NCBI GenBank assembly: GCA_032629725.1
Contig: JAFEVB010000032.1
Location: 1,116,001 to 1,180,000 of the forward strand
Length of the DNA stretch: 64,000 nucleotides
Direction: 5' to 3'
Origin: Gremmenia infestans
Taxonomy: Eukaryota; Ascomycota; Leotiomycetes; Helotiales; Hamatocanthoscyphaceae
The position numbers were made by a program, and so were the translations under genes. Each line of letters starts with the position of its first letter. Within the stretch, counting starts at the first letter, position 1. Positions 48,680-59,440 of the stretch are shown piece by piece. A model generated the notes under the pieces. It saw nothing but the letters and a program-made list of their open reading frames with translations. It searched no databases and was not told the origin of the DNA.

Positions 48680-49722
48680 CTATTCCAACTTTGTCACGCC
48701 AGGCTGGATACCTTTCAGGATATCCACCAAATCTGGCCATAACCGTTCCTGGACCTGATCCCCTTCATCACTTCTCGCCCAGCTAGATTTATGCTTGACA
48801 CGACATTCGGCCAGATACTTCCCCGTCAGCTACAGCTCCATGCACCAATGTTCGACCACCCTCTTCAGAAGTTCTACCCATCAAACGGAGAGCAACCCGG
48901 CCGCCCATGCCACCGTCATTTGTTTTGAAAAGCTCGGTCTTTACACCATCCTGGATGAACGAAGTTGAGAATGACCGAGGTCTGACCCGGCTCCGAGCGA
49001 TTCACTTCTTCTGCCAATTTTCGAATTCCCAGTAGCAGCACAAGCTTGCTTAAATTATATCTGTCGGCCATATTTGCGGTTTTTTCATCATCCAAAGTCT
49101 TGAAGATTTGTCCTGTCTTGGGCTCAGACAGAGCTTTGTGCTTGGCATAAATGTGGACCACGGAGCCGGTGAAGACAAGATGTGAAGGCTTTTTCTGAAC
49201 CTTGGAGCTCTCGCGAAGCTTTGGAATCACCAACATGGCGATTAGAAGGGACGAAATTACATTGACTGTAAGAGTGGACTCGTGTCCTCTAACTTTCACA
49301 AATTCGGCCGTGTCGATTCCAGCATTGACAATGAAAGCGTCGAGCGTCGTGAGAACCTTTATGCGGTCACCGAAAGCAAGCACTGAGCTATAGTCTGACA
49401 TGTCGAGTTGCCAGACATCCATTTTGCCAGGCGAATCAAGCCGACTTGAGCCATGATTGCTTTCCGCGCACTTTCCCCCCTTTCAAGGCTCCGACATGCG
49501 AGGATGAGATGAGAGACGTTCATTTTATATCTTGACGGCATACGGTTAGCAAATATCAATCAGAATCGAGGGAAAAACTAACATGTGTTTCGCAGCCTCA
49601 AAATCAAGACCAGAGTTTGCACCAGTGATGACGATAGTTTGACCTCTGAGATCTACAGCTGGCAAAGGCGGAGTTTCTAAAATCTGTCACTTGAGATACT
49701 GCAGCAAATCAGAATGAACCAT
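48680..49722 (-). pseudogene. Decayed short-chain dehydrogenase/reductase (retinol-dehydrogenase-like)
   Basis: From the ATG at 49722 the minus strand reads MVHSDLLQYLK and then an in-frame TGA (49687-49689). The following QILETPPLPAVDLRGQTIVI and TGANSGLD belong to the NAD(P)-binding start of an SDR. An intron with branch GCTAAC can be placed near 49,545-49,595. One frame change precedes MDVWQLDMSDYSS, another follows VHPGWCK, and a third occurs near the end. The catalytic YNLSK and the NAG motif survive in the central block, and the C-terminal block (ECRVKHKSSWARSDEG...PGVTKLE) ends at 48680. The second glycine of the cofactor loop is Asp here. With one nonsense and about three frameshifts the gene is dead, but the high residue conservation indicates recent decay. 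Confidence 0.8.
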
Positions 49723-52200
49723 GGTGAAATCTGTCTGTCCGAGGATGGTGGTGAGGTTGTCTAGTAAAGTGAGAAGTGTACCTATGTATGTAGCTGAACA
49801 GATGCAGGTTAATATTACATAGCGACTGAAGATAGACTCATATATCACATCTTCACGTACTCTCTCTCTACCTTTGTCTAAAGGCCGTCTGTCCGTCATT
49901 CATTCCAACAGTTCAGTTCCCTGCGTTCAGTCTAGCCCTTTCTTCTCAAAATCCTCAAAATCCTGAAACCCCGCAAAAGCCGATCGCAAGCTGTATTGTA
50001 TATGTATATACGTGTACGTGTTTCTGGGTTTGGGGTTGGGGGTGCTAGAGTACTGACTCATAGGGCGTACTGTACTGTACTGTACTGTACGGAGTACGAC
50101 ACCCGTTTGGTTGGTATGAACTATGCAGCGCTACTTTAATTCCCCCCCCTCCCGGTACTGTATGACACGCATTAGCCTACCGGTCGGTCCTCGCTCCTAT
50201 AGTCCGTACTTTACTCCGTACCGTACCGTAGCAGTAGCACATACAGTAGCAGGTGTTTATTTCCATTGCGTTAGTAGATGCGAGCGGAATGTGGCGTTCG
50301 TTCGCCTGTGTCTTTCGCTTTCGCTTGTGTTTGCAGTTCTTCGATATACATCGTGCCCTCCCTCTTCTCTTTACTCTCACTCTTGCTCTTGCGTTAGTTA
50401 GTTGGTGTAGTGTAGTTTAAAATCGGGAGATCTATCATCCGTCTGTTGATGCTAAGTAAGTAGATTGGACTGAATTGTACTGGCTATCTATCTACAGCTA
50501 GCATACATGCATGCATGCAATACACAATACAAGACATGTTCTTCATCCGAAATGCTGGGCTTGGGTGTAAGTGCAATAAGGCCTGTAATACAGCAATATA
50601 CAGTATCTACGTTCTCTTTCTTTTCTCTTCTTGGTAGGTAGTCTTTAAAGAGATATAGTACGGAATACTCATAGCTATAGCTAGAATTGCTGATCCACGT
50701 ACTATAGCTAGCGGGCAGTGTTGAACGCTTTGCTTGCCACTACGGATACGGAGTAAGTGCTTGGGCTGAGCGAGCGCTACACTATGTATCGAATTGAATC
50801 GAATCGCGCCGGTACCTCGCTCCTGTGCATAATTAAAACATAATAAAACATAATGTAAAAACATGAACGGATTCTCTCTTCTCTTCTGCCCGGCCCTCGC
50901 TAGGCATCCATTAGAGCTATCTATCTCAAAGACCTATCAATCCATGCTTCTCTTTCTAAATACCACCAGTATCCTCGCCTCTCGTCACGAAAAGCGTGCT
51001 GGAGAGCTAGGTAGCAAAGACGCCGGTGCCGATTTCTTTTCACAAGACGGTACTGTACGGGACAACAATCATTCCTAGCCCTTCCATGCCACCTCGATAT
51101 CGGTACATGTACTGAATATTAAAGCCGACATCTAAAGTTAAAATGCCGATTCGGCGACACTATACTCCGCGTCCCCTACAAACCACGCCCACATCACGCC
51201 CTTTATAGTTCATAGAGTCTGGAGACTAGAGTCTAGAGTCATCCCGAGTGTAGTGTAGAGAACAGTATGCTGCTACTTGCCTGCAAAACCACGGATACAC
51301 GATCAATACAGTACGTGCGTGTCATGTCGTCTGTCCTGCCCGCTCGTTCGTTCTACTGAACAGACAGATAGGTGGCTTGCCAGCGTACATACGTACAGAT
51401 GCTGGATCACGAATGATGGCACCGAGGTCAGCTAGACGTGTTTCCTGTTCCCGCTGCGCTGCGATGCGGATCTTGGGGCAGGTGTGGCGGTGAATTCATA
51501 TGCATATGCACATGCTGGTTGTGGTGTTCGTCTAGATGTGTTAGTAATTGCGAAGTTCTGCTAGCTCTTTGATTTGGGAGAATCAGAATTCTGAATTCTC
51601 CGATTCCCTTGGTATTTCGGTCCCGAAAGTTCACTTTCTTTGCCTGAAGCAAAGCAAAGCATGCGTATGTGCGTAGGCCGACGTTGGAGTAGATGATTTC
51701 TACTCTACAAGGCAAGTAAGGCAAGACTTTCTCGTGTTGTTGCTAAAAGCATAGGAAGGTAGGTGATACGTGCATCGTCCATCGGTATTGGCACCCGGAG
51801 AAGTAGTAGCTACCTACATCACCTACTCTCTTCGTCTGAGACGTCGCTAGAGCTGTGGATGTGGATGGCAGTTGGTGGAGTTACTGGAATAGGCTGTGAT
51901 GATGGGCTTTTAGTTGCTGTATACGTGTGGAGTGGAGGTATTCGATATTTTTGCGTGCGTACTTGGAGTCGACGATTGGAAGTGAGAACCTGCAGATGTT
52001 TGGGCTAATACACCAACCATACGGTTTAGATTTCGTTGCCGACATTCGGAAATTCCAAGACCTGGGTAAGACGGGAATAATGCGCTTTGAGCTGCTCGAG
52101 TCAATCTTCGTGATTCAAGGAAGAAGGATGGAAAGGGGCACAAACCAGAACCAGACTCTTGACTTCGCACCTTCGTCAGTCTAGCAAGTCTGCCTACAGT
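49723..52200. other. 2.5-kb gene-free region
   Basis: No supported gene. The stretch is rich in TAC/GTA words: a TACTG array (50068-50087) abuts TACGGAGTA (50088-50096), and further copies lie at 50212-50220 and 50747-50755. A GCATGCATGCATGC tract occurs near 50,505-50,518. Short frames lack features. Confidence 0.5.
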
Positions 52201-54348
52201 TTATAACAGCATATATTCGTCTTCACTTCCAGGCTCTAATAATAACATTTCATCGCCATGTTCCCAATAATCATCCACAGCCGAATTCCCAAAAAGCATC
52301 TCATCAGTCTCTTGCTCTACCTCTAGCCTCTCCCTCTCCGAAGTATCTAAATATCCCAGCAAATCATCCTCTTCATCAATACCTCCCCCCAAAAGATCCT
52401 CAAACTCGTCTTCATCTCCAAATTCATCCTTCATGAAATCTTCCAGATCTTCCATTATTTTTTCTCTCCCAAGAGGTACAGATCTGTCGCCCAATTCGTC
52501 TAAAAGATTGTATTCCTCTTCGATCCTCTCCGATTCAGCTGTCGTTTTGTCTGAAGAGCGTGGGTTAAAGAGTATCCTCGCAGCTGTCGGGTCGTATAAT
52601 TTCTTCTGCATCATGGACCATAGCCTCGCCTGTACCACCGACGCAAGGCGTAATGTAATAGCTTCCTCCATCGCATCCTCATCGTTGTGCAGCAGAAATG
52701 ATGGCGGGGAGTTTGCCAGTTGACTAAGCTTTTGCATAAAGATTGGCGACTGTACGTTTCGGGGCCAGGAAGAGGAAATTGCTTGAGAGATCGTAGGTAG
52801 ATACTGAGCATTATGTGACATTGGCTGCACTCGGGTTAGTACAGTGGGACTGGGAAATGGCATCAAGTCTGCGTACCTCCTTGAAAGCAGGACTGAAAAT
52901 TCCAGGAGCTATATCGGAGAGTGATGTCTGAAGCAGCGGTTTGTCAACTCGTACCCCAAGTAAGCCTCGAGTCCTGCGAGGCTCGTATCCTCCAATTAGT
53001 ATTCGAAGTGCAACTTCTGCAAGCTTGCAAGCTGGAGAAATGTTCAGACCAGATATAGGTGCTGCTTGAATGGATACTCTAGCATCATATGGCAGAGAAC
53101 GTTTGAGCGAGTAGATAGAAGATGCCGCTGAGCCGGTGGAGATGGTAGTTGGTGGTGATACGAGCGAGCTTGTGTTTTCTGTCGTCCGGGATAATAGTAT
53201 TTCGCTATCGGAAGGTTCGGAAGCTGTTGGGAGAGCAAGGTTTCTATCAGAGAGTAGTAACATGTCTTTGCCATCAGGTTGTGTATCCAGTAACATATCA
53301 TCGCTATAACTTCCGTCACTTGTCCACACTGGAGGGGGTATTTTTGCCTCGGAAAACAGATTTATTGCTGTATGGCCAAGAGACTTACCGTCGCTCTGTG
53401 TTTTGTTTGGTAGTATCAAAGCAGCTCCAAAATCCTTCGGGACTTTTGACGGCTGGAAAAAACGTCTTTGGTCCACGTTTATAATCTCCATGGAATCAAA
53501 GCAACTAGCAACTGAGTTTGACAGACCCCGGGAGAGACTCCCAACGACCTCTTCCAAGTCCGTCAAGTATTTATCATCAATAGCTAAAGATGATTCATCC
53601 AAGAATATGGCATCTTCCGTACCGTCCAGATTGGTCTTGGTCTTCCTTCTTTTGGTCCTAGGTGGAAGTTCCTCGCCTTTATGGAACTTGTCAATACTAC
53701 CTGCTGATGATATATCAAACAGTCTAGTATCTGCCGCATCATGCGCCTTGACTTCGATCTTGGTGCTTTTGGCCCTTGGTCGACGTTCCCTAGGAGTTGT
53801 GTGGAAGTCGAAGGAAACATGCAATCTCCTAAGTTCTGCGGATAGAACACTCCCAGGTGCTTTTAGGTGGATGTTACTAGAAAGCCAAGCTCGAGGATTT
53901 ATGGCTGGATTAGAAGGAGGTTTCTCGTGACCAAGAAGAATGGAGAGATCCGCTTTGGAGGGAAGCACGTCGGGCTGAGAGATTTCGAGTGACGGTGTTA
54001 AAGAAAGCTGAGACCATAGCTTTATGGAGTCAGCAGCAGAGGAATAGAGACGAGTCAGGGCCATACATGTGCATCTCGAAGTCGATACCCCAAGCTTTCC
54101 AACACATGTACACGTTGATCCTCCTCCATTATCTTGCCGTCGACATGAATATGAATGTCCAATCCACAGGAGGTCCCACGATATGTCCACAAATTACCCG
54201 ATGTCAAGGCTTTGACTGTATCCTCCTGGTGGAGCCGGGAAAGGCTGTTTGGGATTTTGAAGTCGGCAGAAGATGTGATCGAGAGCCTCAATTTGTCTGA
54301 AACACTAGTCAGATGTATTTGCTCGAGCTCCAGCACTTTGGACGACAT
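52201..54348 (-). CDS. Uncharacterised nuclear-type protein, possible Rec114-like meiotic factor
   Basis: Probable exons are 54348-54112, 53974-52877 and 52824-52201, giving about 650 aa. The last intron (52 nt, CTAAC branch) is well supported; the first (137 nt) is one of several options. The ATG at 54348 has an in-frame stop just upstream. The N-terminal 80 residues (LELEQIHLTSVSDKLRLSIT...LWTYRGTSCGLDIHIHVDGK) look like a compact beta-rich, PH-like module. A long charged, Ser-rich middle has a basic patch RTKRRKTKTN. A short conserved-looking block ALRILIGGYEPRRTRGLLGV follows. The C-terminus is highly acidic (EDLEDFMKDEFGDEDEFEDL). A PH-like head with a disordered middle suggests Rec114/Rec7, which supports meiotic double-strand breaks, but I cannot confirm it. 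Divergent from the transporter locus. Confidence 0.5.
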
Positions 54349-54881
54349 GTCCAGAGCGGATCATGCCCGGAGCAACAATATGGCGGCTTTTGATGCCATT
54401 CGACTTCGAGTCTGCCGGGCAAAACGGGTGCAGATTGACAAATAAAGAGAGAGAGGATTAGCGATGGAGGAGAAATTTGAGCATGGAGATGTTAGTGACG
54501 ATGATTAGTTGTACATAGCATAGCATCGAAGAGTCGTCAGAGACCTGGATGATGGTGGTTGAAGGAAGGAAGGGAGTCTTGGTGGTCTGGATTTTGGATT
54601 TTGAAGTTCCACAAGATTATTCTGCCCCTTCTCACCGCCAGCTTTCTGTCATTGGAGGCGGTTTATTGGTTGATACTGCAACCTCTCTATCAAAAATTGG
54701 AGCAACATATCAACATTACCACCAAAGAGTTAAGTCATCAGTCTTGTCTTGCCGCCTCCTCTGCCGGCCTCTGCACAGCACATTATCCAGTAATCATTAT
54801 TCCTAAAGGAGGAAAGCTAACGGTATCTTTCACTCAACTCTCCACCCACCACGAGCACAAATCCCCTCGCCTTCCACCACT

Positions 54882-55082
54882 ATGGCTCTGAGCAACGTGG
54901 GATCCCTCGTGCTTAACATCCTGATCTTTATCACGACCTTGGTGAACTTCAGCTATGCCCTAACCCATCTCGATACCCTCGCCCTCCTCACCATCTATGT
55001 CATCACCAAGATCTTCATGACTGCGCCGGAGCAGGCCATCTTCGCGAAATGTCAATACAAACATCTGTACCAAGACGGCTGA
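54882..55082 (+). CDS. Upstream overlapping small ORF, putative 67-aa membrane microprotein
   Basis: An ATG in a good context after a pyrimidine-rich leader opens a 67-codon frame, MALSNVGSLVLNILIFITTL..., largely hydrophobic for the first 45 residues. It ends 34 nt inside the transporter frame in a different reading phase. Codons end predominantly in C or G (AAC, ATC, ACC, CTC), resembling the expressed genes here more than random intergenic sequence. It may be a regulatory upstream ORF, a separate membrane peptide, or the first exon of an alternative transcript. I do not recognise the sequence. Confidence 0.4.
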   Translation: MALSNVGSLVLNILIFITTLVNFSYALTHLDTLALLTIYVITKIFMTAPEQAIFAKCQYKHLYQDG

Positions 55083-56873
55083 GGACCACCACCCTTCCCG
55101 AGAACGGCTACGAATCTCCTCAATATTCCGATACTCCACGCATAATTCATGGCAATGGCATTGGCAATGTCACACCTAGGCATGGAGAGAGGCAAAGGAT
55201 AGGAATTGGTGGTAACGGCCAGCCGTCAACGGGACTGGATCATCAACAATCTGAAGCATATCTACAAAGTAGATTAGGGGGTCATCAGGAGGCCAGTGGC
55301 GAGAAAGGGCATAAGAGGAAGGTTGGTATTCGAGGTCGCATTAGCTGTTACACCTGGACGTGGTTCACAATGACAATGGCAACCGGTGGGATAGCAAATG
55401 TTCTGCATGCCAGTGAGGAAGGATGTTGATTTTGATTAAGATTTCTGTCTGATATGTACCAGTACCCTATCGATCCGATTGGCTCCGAATCGTTGGCACT
55501 ATTGTTTTCCTCTTCAACCTCGGAATTTTCCTCCTAAATTGCTTGTTCATTAGCTTGCGGTTTCACTGGAATCCTGGCTCTTTCAAAGCTTCTTTCAGGA
55601 GTCAATCCGAAGCACTATTTATCCCTGCTTGTGTAAGTGCTCTATCAATCACCGGCCTGTAGTACGCTCTAATAATACTTCTAGGTCGTCTCGTAAGAAC
55701 ATGCTTCTTGAAGCGGATGGATTGATGCTGATAGAAAGTAGGACCGGTACAATACTGATCAATATGTGTCAATATGGGATACCCGAAACAGGCGAATGGT
55801 TTCAAACAGTAATGCAAGTCTGTTACTGGCTCTATGCATCTATAAGTGTCATAGCAAGTTCAGGAATATACCTAATCATCTGGTCAACGCAGTAAGCATA
55901 GCTGTACATCTCCAAAGGTTGTAAACTAAACTTCATGTCTTCTCAAGAACATTTCCCATTCACACCATGACACCAATCTGGGTCTTCCCCGCCTACCCTC
56001 TTCTTCTTATTGCACCATTTGCCTCGAATTTAATCGACGCCCTACCCAGCGCCGCTGCCGCATATCGCATAAATTCTGTTGCCATAGCTTTCGGAGCAGT
56101 CTGTATCCAAGGCACCGGGTTTCTCGTCAGCTTGATGATATACAGCGCTTTCATTTACCGGCTCATGACGCAAAAACTGCCGCGCGAGACTGCGCGTCCA
56201 GGAATGGTAGCTTCCCTTTACCAACCCTAGATCACATATGTACCTAGCTAAAACAAACAGTTTGTTTCCGTCGGACCATCCGGCTTCACCGTAGCAGGCC
56301 TCGTCCACCTCGGCAGCACCGTGATCCCTAAAATAATGCCCGACGGCTATATGGGCAGCACCGATGCACCATTCATCCTAAAACTTCTATCCGATCTCGT
56401 CGGGCTCTGGCTCTGGGGACTTTGTATCTGGTTTTTCATTGTGAGTGTAGGGGCGCATTGGCAGGTTATGAGGCCGAATGATCCGGATCATCATATTGTT
56501 TTCGATATGACTTGGTTTGTCCCTCCCCACTCCGCTCGTTATTGTCTGTTTGAGATGAATCTCAGGCTAATAGTTTGTGAATAGGTTCTCATTCGTCTTC
56601 CCCAACACGGCCCTCGTAACGGCGACCCTTGCAATTGGCAGATCCCTCGAATCACATGCTATACAAGTCTTCGGCACCGTGCTAGCCTGCATACTCATCG
56701 TTGTATGGATTTTTGTCTGGGCGATGATGATTAGGGCTTTGTGGCTTAAAAAGCTGCTTTGGCCGGGCGAGATTGATGGAGCGGAGGTCAGTTTGAAGAA
56801 GTGGGCGGGGACTGGACCTGCGAATGGACATCCTTTGGTGGGAGGTCTTTTCCGACATAGAGTTGAGGTTTAG
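55049..56873 (+). CDS. TDT-family transporter (malate/C4-dicarboxylate or sulfite efflux type)
   Basis: Seven exons (55049-55412, 55463-55632, 55685-55692, 55739-55891, 55948-56206, 56261-56514, 56585-56873) encode about 498 aa. This is a tellurite-resistance/dicarboxylate transporter (TDT) protein like S. pombe Mae1, Ssu1 and plant SLAC1. About ten membrane helices start at WTWFTMTMATGGIANVL, after a hydrophilic N-terminus of about 100 residues. Other landmarks: IPYRSDWLRIVGTIVFLFNL, PACVVSRTGTILINMCQYG, PIWVFPAYPLLLIAPFASNL, FVSVGPSGFTVAGLVHLGS and WFSFVFPNTALVTATLAIG. The third exon is only 8 nt and is required to keep the frame across the VVS motif. Substrate cannot be read from sequence; the family includes malate uptake and sulfite export. 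Confidence 0.88.
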
Positions 56874-57102
56874 ATGTAGAGTTTCATGTGCTGGATACCC
56901 TAGGAGTATGCCAATTTTTGAGACTAACTTATTTTAGATAGATTTGAGCCAAGATACTCATAGACTCCAAAACCTTCTCTGGTACCTGTTTATGCATGTG
57001 CTCGCTCGATTATTCCTAGCTAGTGCTTTCTGTCTTGTTACAAAAGTGCCTGGAAACTAAATACTACCCAAATGGCAGTGCAAAAGCTGATTTCTTCCTG
57101 GC
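56874..57102. other. Short convergent intergenic gap
   Basis: This 229-bp gap follows the transporter stop and precedes the stop of a candidate minus-strand gene. Nothing further seen. Confidence 0.4.
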
Positions 57103-57492
57103 CTACATCTCTTCCCGCATAATCTCACGCATTGTCTTCTTTATCTCCTCCCTGACTCCAGTACCATACCTCTTCTCGCTTGCAATTGCCTCCCGATTCA
57201 TAACCTCGCTGTCGCTCTTAATCTCATCCTCACTTTTGATGGTCCTATTTGCATACGCTTGATGCGTAGTCCTCCCACACTCAGAAGCATCTCCTACGCA
57301 CCTGGCCCATCGTTAGTACCCCACTTTCCCCTCTAAGGAGTTGCAGAAAGAGATGTGTATATTACCAGGATGCCATGGACAGTCCCGTCGATTCAGGTCT
57401 TGTTACCGATAGCAATCTGTCAAGTCGAATGTTGCACCGCAGGTCCGCCGTTCATGCGCTTGGTGTCGCGGGGTATTTCTTTCTCGGAACAT
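57103..57492 (-). CDS. Candidate small Cys4 protein (two exons)
   Basis: The frame 57301-57103 is open, hydrophilic and ends MREIMREEM with a TAG. It is preceded by an intron with a strong branch site (TACTAAC) and CAG acceptor. Using a GTAACA donor at 57406, exon 1 (57492-57407) starts MFRERNTPRH and the joined protein is about 94 aa. It contains four cysteines spaced C-x9-C-x2-C-x6-C (RTCGATFDLTDCYRCVGDAS then EC), followed by a charged helical tail. A competing donor nearby (about 57,365) would change exon 1. The opposite strand has only a Phe/Leu/Ser-rich shadow frame. No family recognised; zinc binding by the four cysteines is a guess. Confidence 0.38.
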
Positions 57493-58111
57493 ATTGCGAG
57501 CTGTGGTTTAGGACCTAGAGATCACGGTTTCGACTGCAGGTAGTACTTCGAATGCCTATGTTTGTGGAGTTATTACTGATGGCCCCTCGGGAGATGTATC
57601 ACTTGTGGGGTCTATAGTGTTGGGAGGAAGACGCGAGGAAATAAATAAATAACGCGTATGTTACCTCACCCCCTCCTGTGTTTCAGGTGACTTGATTATG
57701 CTGTCGTGGCACTTGAAGGAAAAGAAACAGATATGACGGAGTAATAATGACTCATGAGAATATCGACAACCCTTTCGGAGAAACTGCATTTGTCACGGGA
57801 AAATTTGCACTATTCGCTGCAGAATATTGGTTGGGTTTGATTTGTATTGCAAGGATAACTCCGAGTGAAAACATCTATCCCCGAAGACTTGGAGATCGAA
57901 CGTAGTTGCAACATAGAAGAGGGATATGGTGGACCTTGGCGTTTTCTCCCGTATCTCTTGTCACTTGCTTGCGTCCAACATCATCTCTCGCCATGGCCAA
58001 ACCGCAAAGCACTCGCTCCTTCGCATGTTTTGGATCTGTCCCTACTTCCTCGGTGCTTGCCGTCGAGTTTGGTCGAGGAGGAAGGTCGAGAAGCGTATTG
58101 CACATCTTGAG
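57493..58111. other. Intergenic region
   Basis: No gene supported. Plus-strand frames over 57,900-58,100 are the antisense of the downstream end of the next gene or its 3' flank. Confidence 0.4.
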
Positions 58112-58722
58112 CTAGTTGTCTTCTCTCTTCCGCTTTTGAGAGCCAGACGACTTGGGTTTTCGCTTTTGAATGACATTGCTCTCAGACTTATGCCTTGTTC
58201 TCTTGCATCCTCCATCCGGGTGCCAGTATCGGTTGCAGCAAGTCCAATGCAAACCGCGCAAACCGCCCATACAAAATTTTCCTGGATTTCTGTCAGCTTA
58301 TGGAAAACATTAGACGAGAGGGACAAACCTGGATGCCAACTACAAGCCCTAGCCTTGTTCTTGACAAGGTCAAACTCTTTCTTGCAATTCCAACATTTCT
58401 CAAGTCGAAGCGTTGTTTCGTCATCATCAACAACAATGTGGCTCGTCGATAATTCATCCTCCTGATCTGACTCGGTTTCTTCGAAATCAGAATTGCAATC
58501 CAACTGCTCATCCTCAATCCAGTATCTGTCAATATCCTTCCCTTTGACAAAGAACAACTGTTCGAGTTCAATGCGTAAATCTGGGTTGATTTCGCAGTGC
58601 TTGATTAGGCGTTGTTGAAAGTCTTTTGCTTCCATTCCCTTGATTATCTCCCACATCGTATCAGACTTTTGTCCTGGGCTGGAAGCTGCAACTGCTCCGA
58701 GCGTGGGTTTAGATTGTGACAT
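58112..58722 (-). CDS. CxxC zinc-binding family protein, tandem copy 1
   Basis: Two exons (58722-58329 and 58281-58112; 47-nt intron, donor GTTTGT, branch GCTGAC) encode about 187 aa. The frame also extends upstream to 58893 (244 aa in total), so the start is uncertain. A helical N-terminal block (AKDFQQRLIKHCEINPDLRI) precedes an acidic linker. Then comes the zinc-like core CWNCKKEFDLVKNKARACSW followed by HPG, continuing after the intron as HWTCCNRYWHPDGGCKRTRH and ending in a basic tail (KRKPKSSGSQKRKRED). The second-exon frame was chosen because it matches the 60.5-61.3 kb copy (WTCC...GCK.T.HK). The family is familiar to me only as uncharacterised fungal proteins; DNA or histone-tail binding is a guess. 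Confidence 0.65.
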
Positions 58723-59440
58723 CGCTGTGTTCTTGCTCCGTCTCCCACGTGTGAGGTACGTGACGGCTGTGCCTATGGATGTTATTCGAGGAGTAGTAGT
58801 GTTCTTGTTGAGTGTGCTCCCCTGGAAGGAGGTTGAGACGTTGCTTGTGGAAGTGAATCGGGAAATTTCTAGAAAGAACTCCAGAAACCACATTGTAGCA
58901 ATATCCAGCCTCCACCGCCCTGTTACTGTTGCTGAGCATCTAACTGACTTGGCCTTCCTACATAGGTACAGTGCTTCTAAGTCCTTTTAGAGAAGCAGAG
59001 AGCGACGAATCTTTCAACGCTGGAGTACTCCATAGTATTTAGACTGCAACATCACACTTGACCCTACCCTTTTGTCCAGAAATACAGATTCTGCTGAAAT
59101 GCTGCAAGGTGTCTATGCATAAACATGAACTCCAATATGGCAGCCCATTAGAAATAAATATTGAACTCAGCGTCTTCTTTTACTATCATACTCAACAGCC
59201 TCCCCCTTCCTCTTTCTGTTCTGCTGAACTTCCACCTCTTCCCATTCAATGACAACAAACGACGAAAGCCGCATAAATGGCTCAAGCTGTAAATCGTCCG
59301 CAACAGTTGTAAGATTACCCTACGCCAATTCGAAACGAGTAAAAATTCCAACCCTGGGCCGTAAACACAACTACGGCCTGGGTTTGAAGTTCTCCATCTC
59401 CTTCCTAATCATCTGTGAAAAATCATGTTGAGGATTTTAG
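58723..59440. other. Spacer between tandem copies 1 and 2
   Basis: No independent gene seen. The first part may be the N-terminal extension or 5' leader of copy 1 (a TRGRRSKNT motif lies just before its likely start). Confidence 0.4.
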
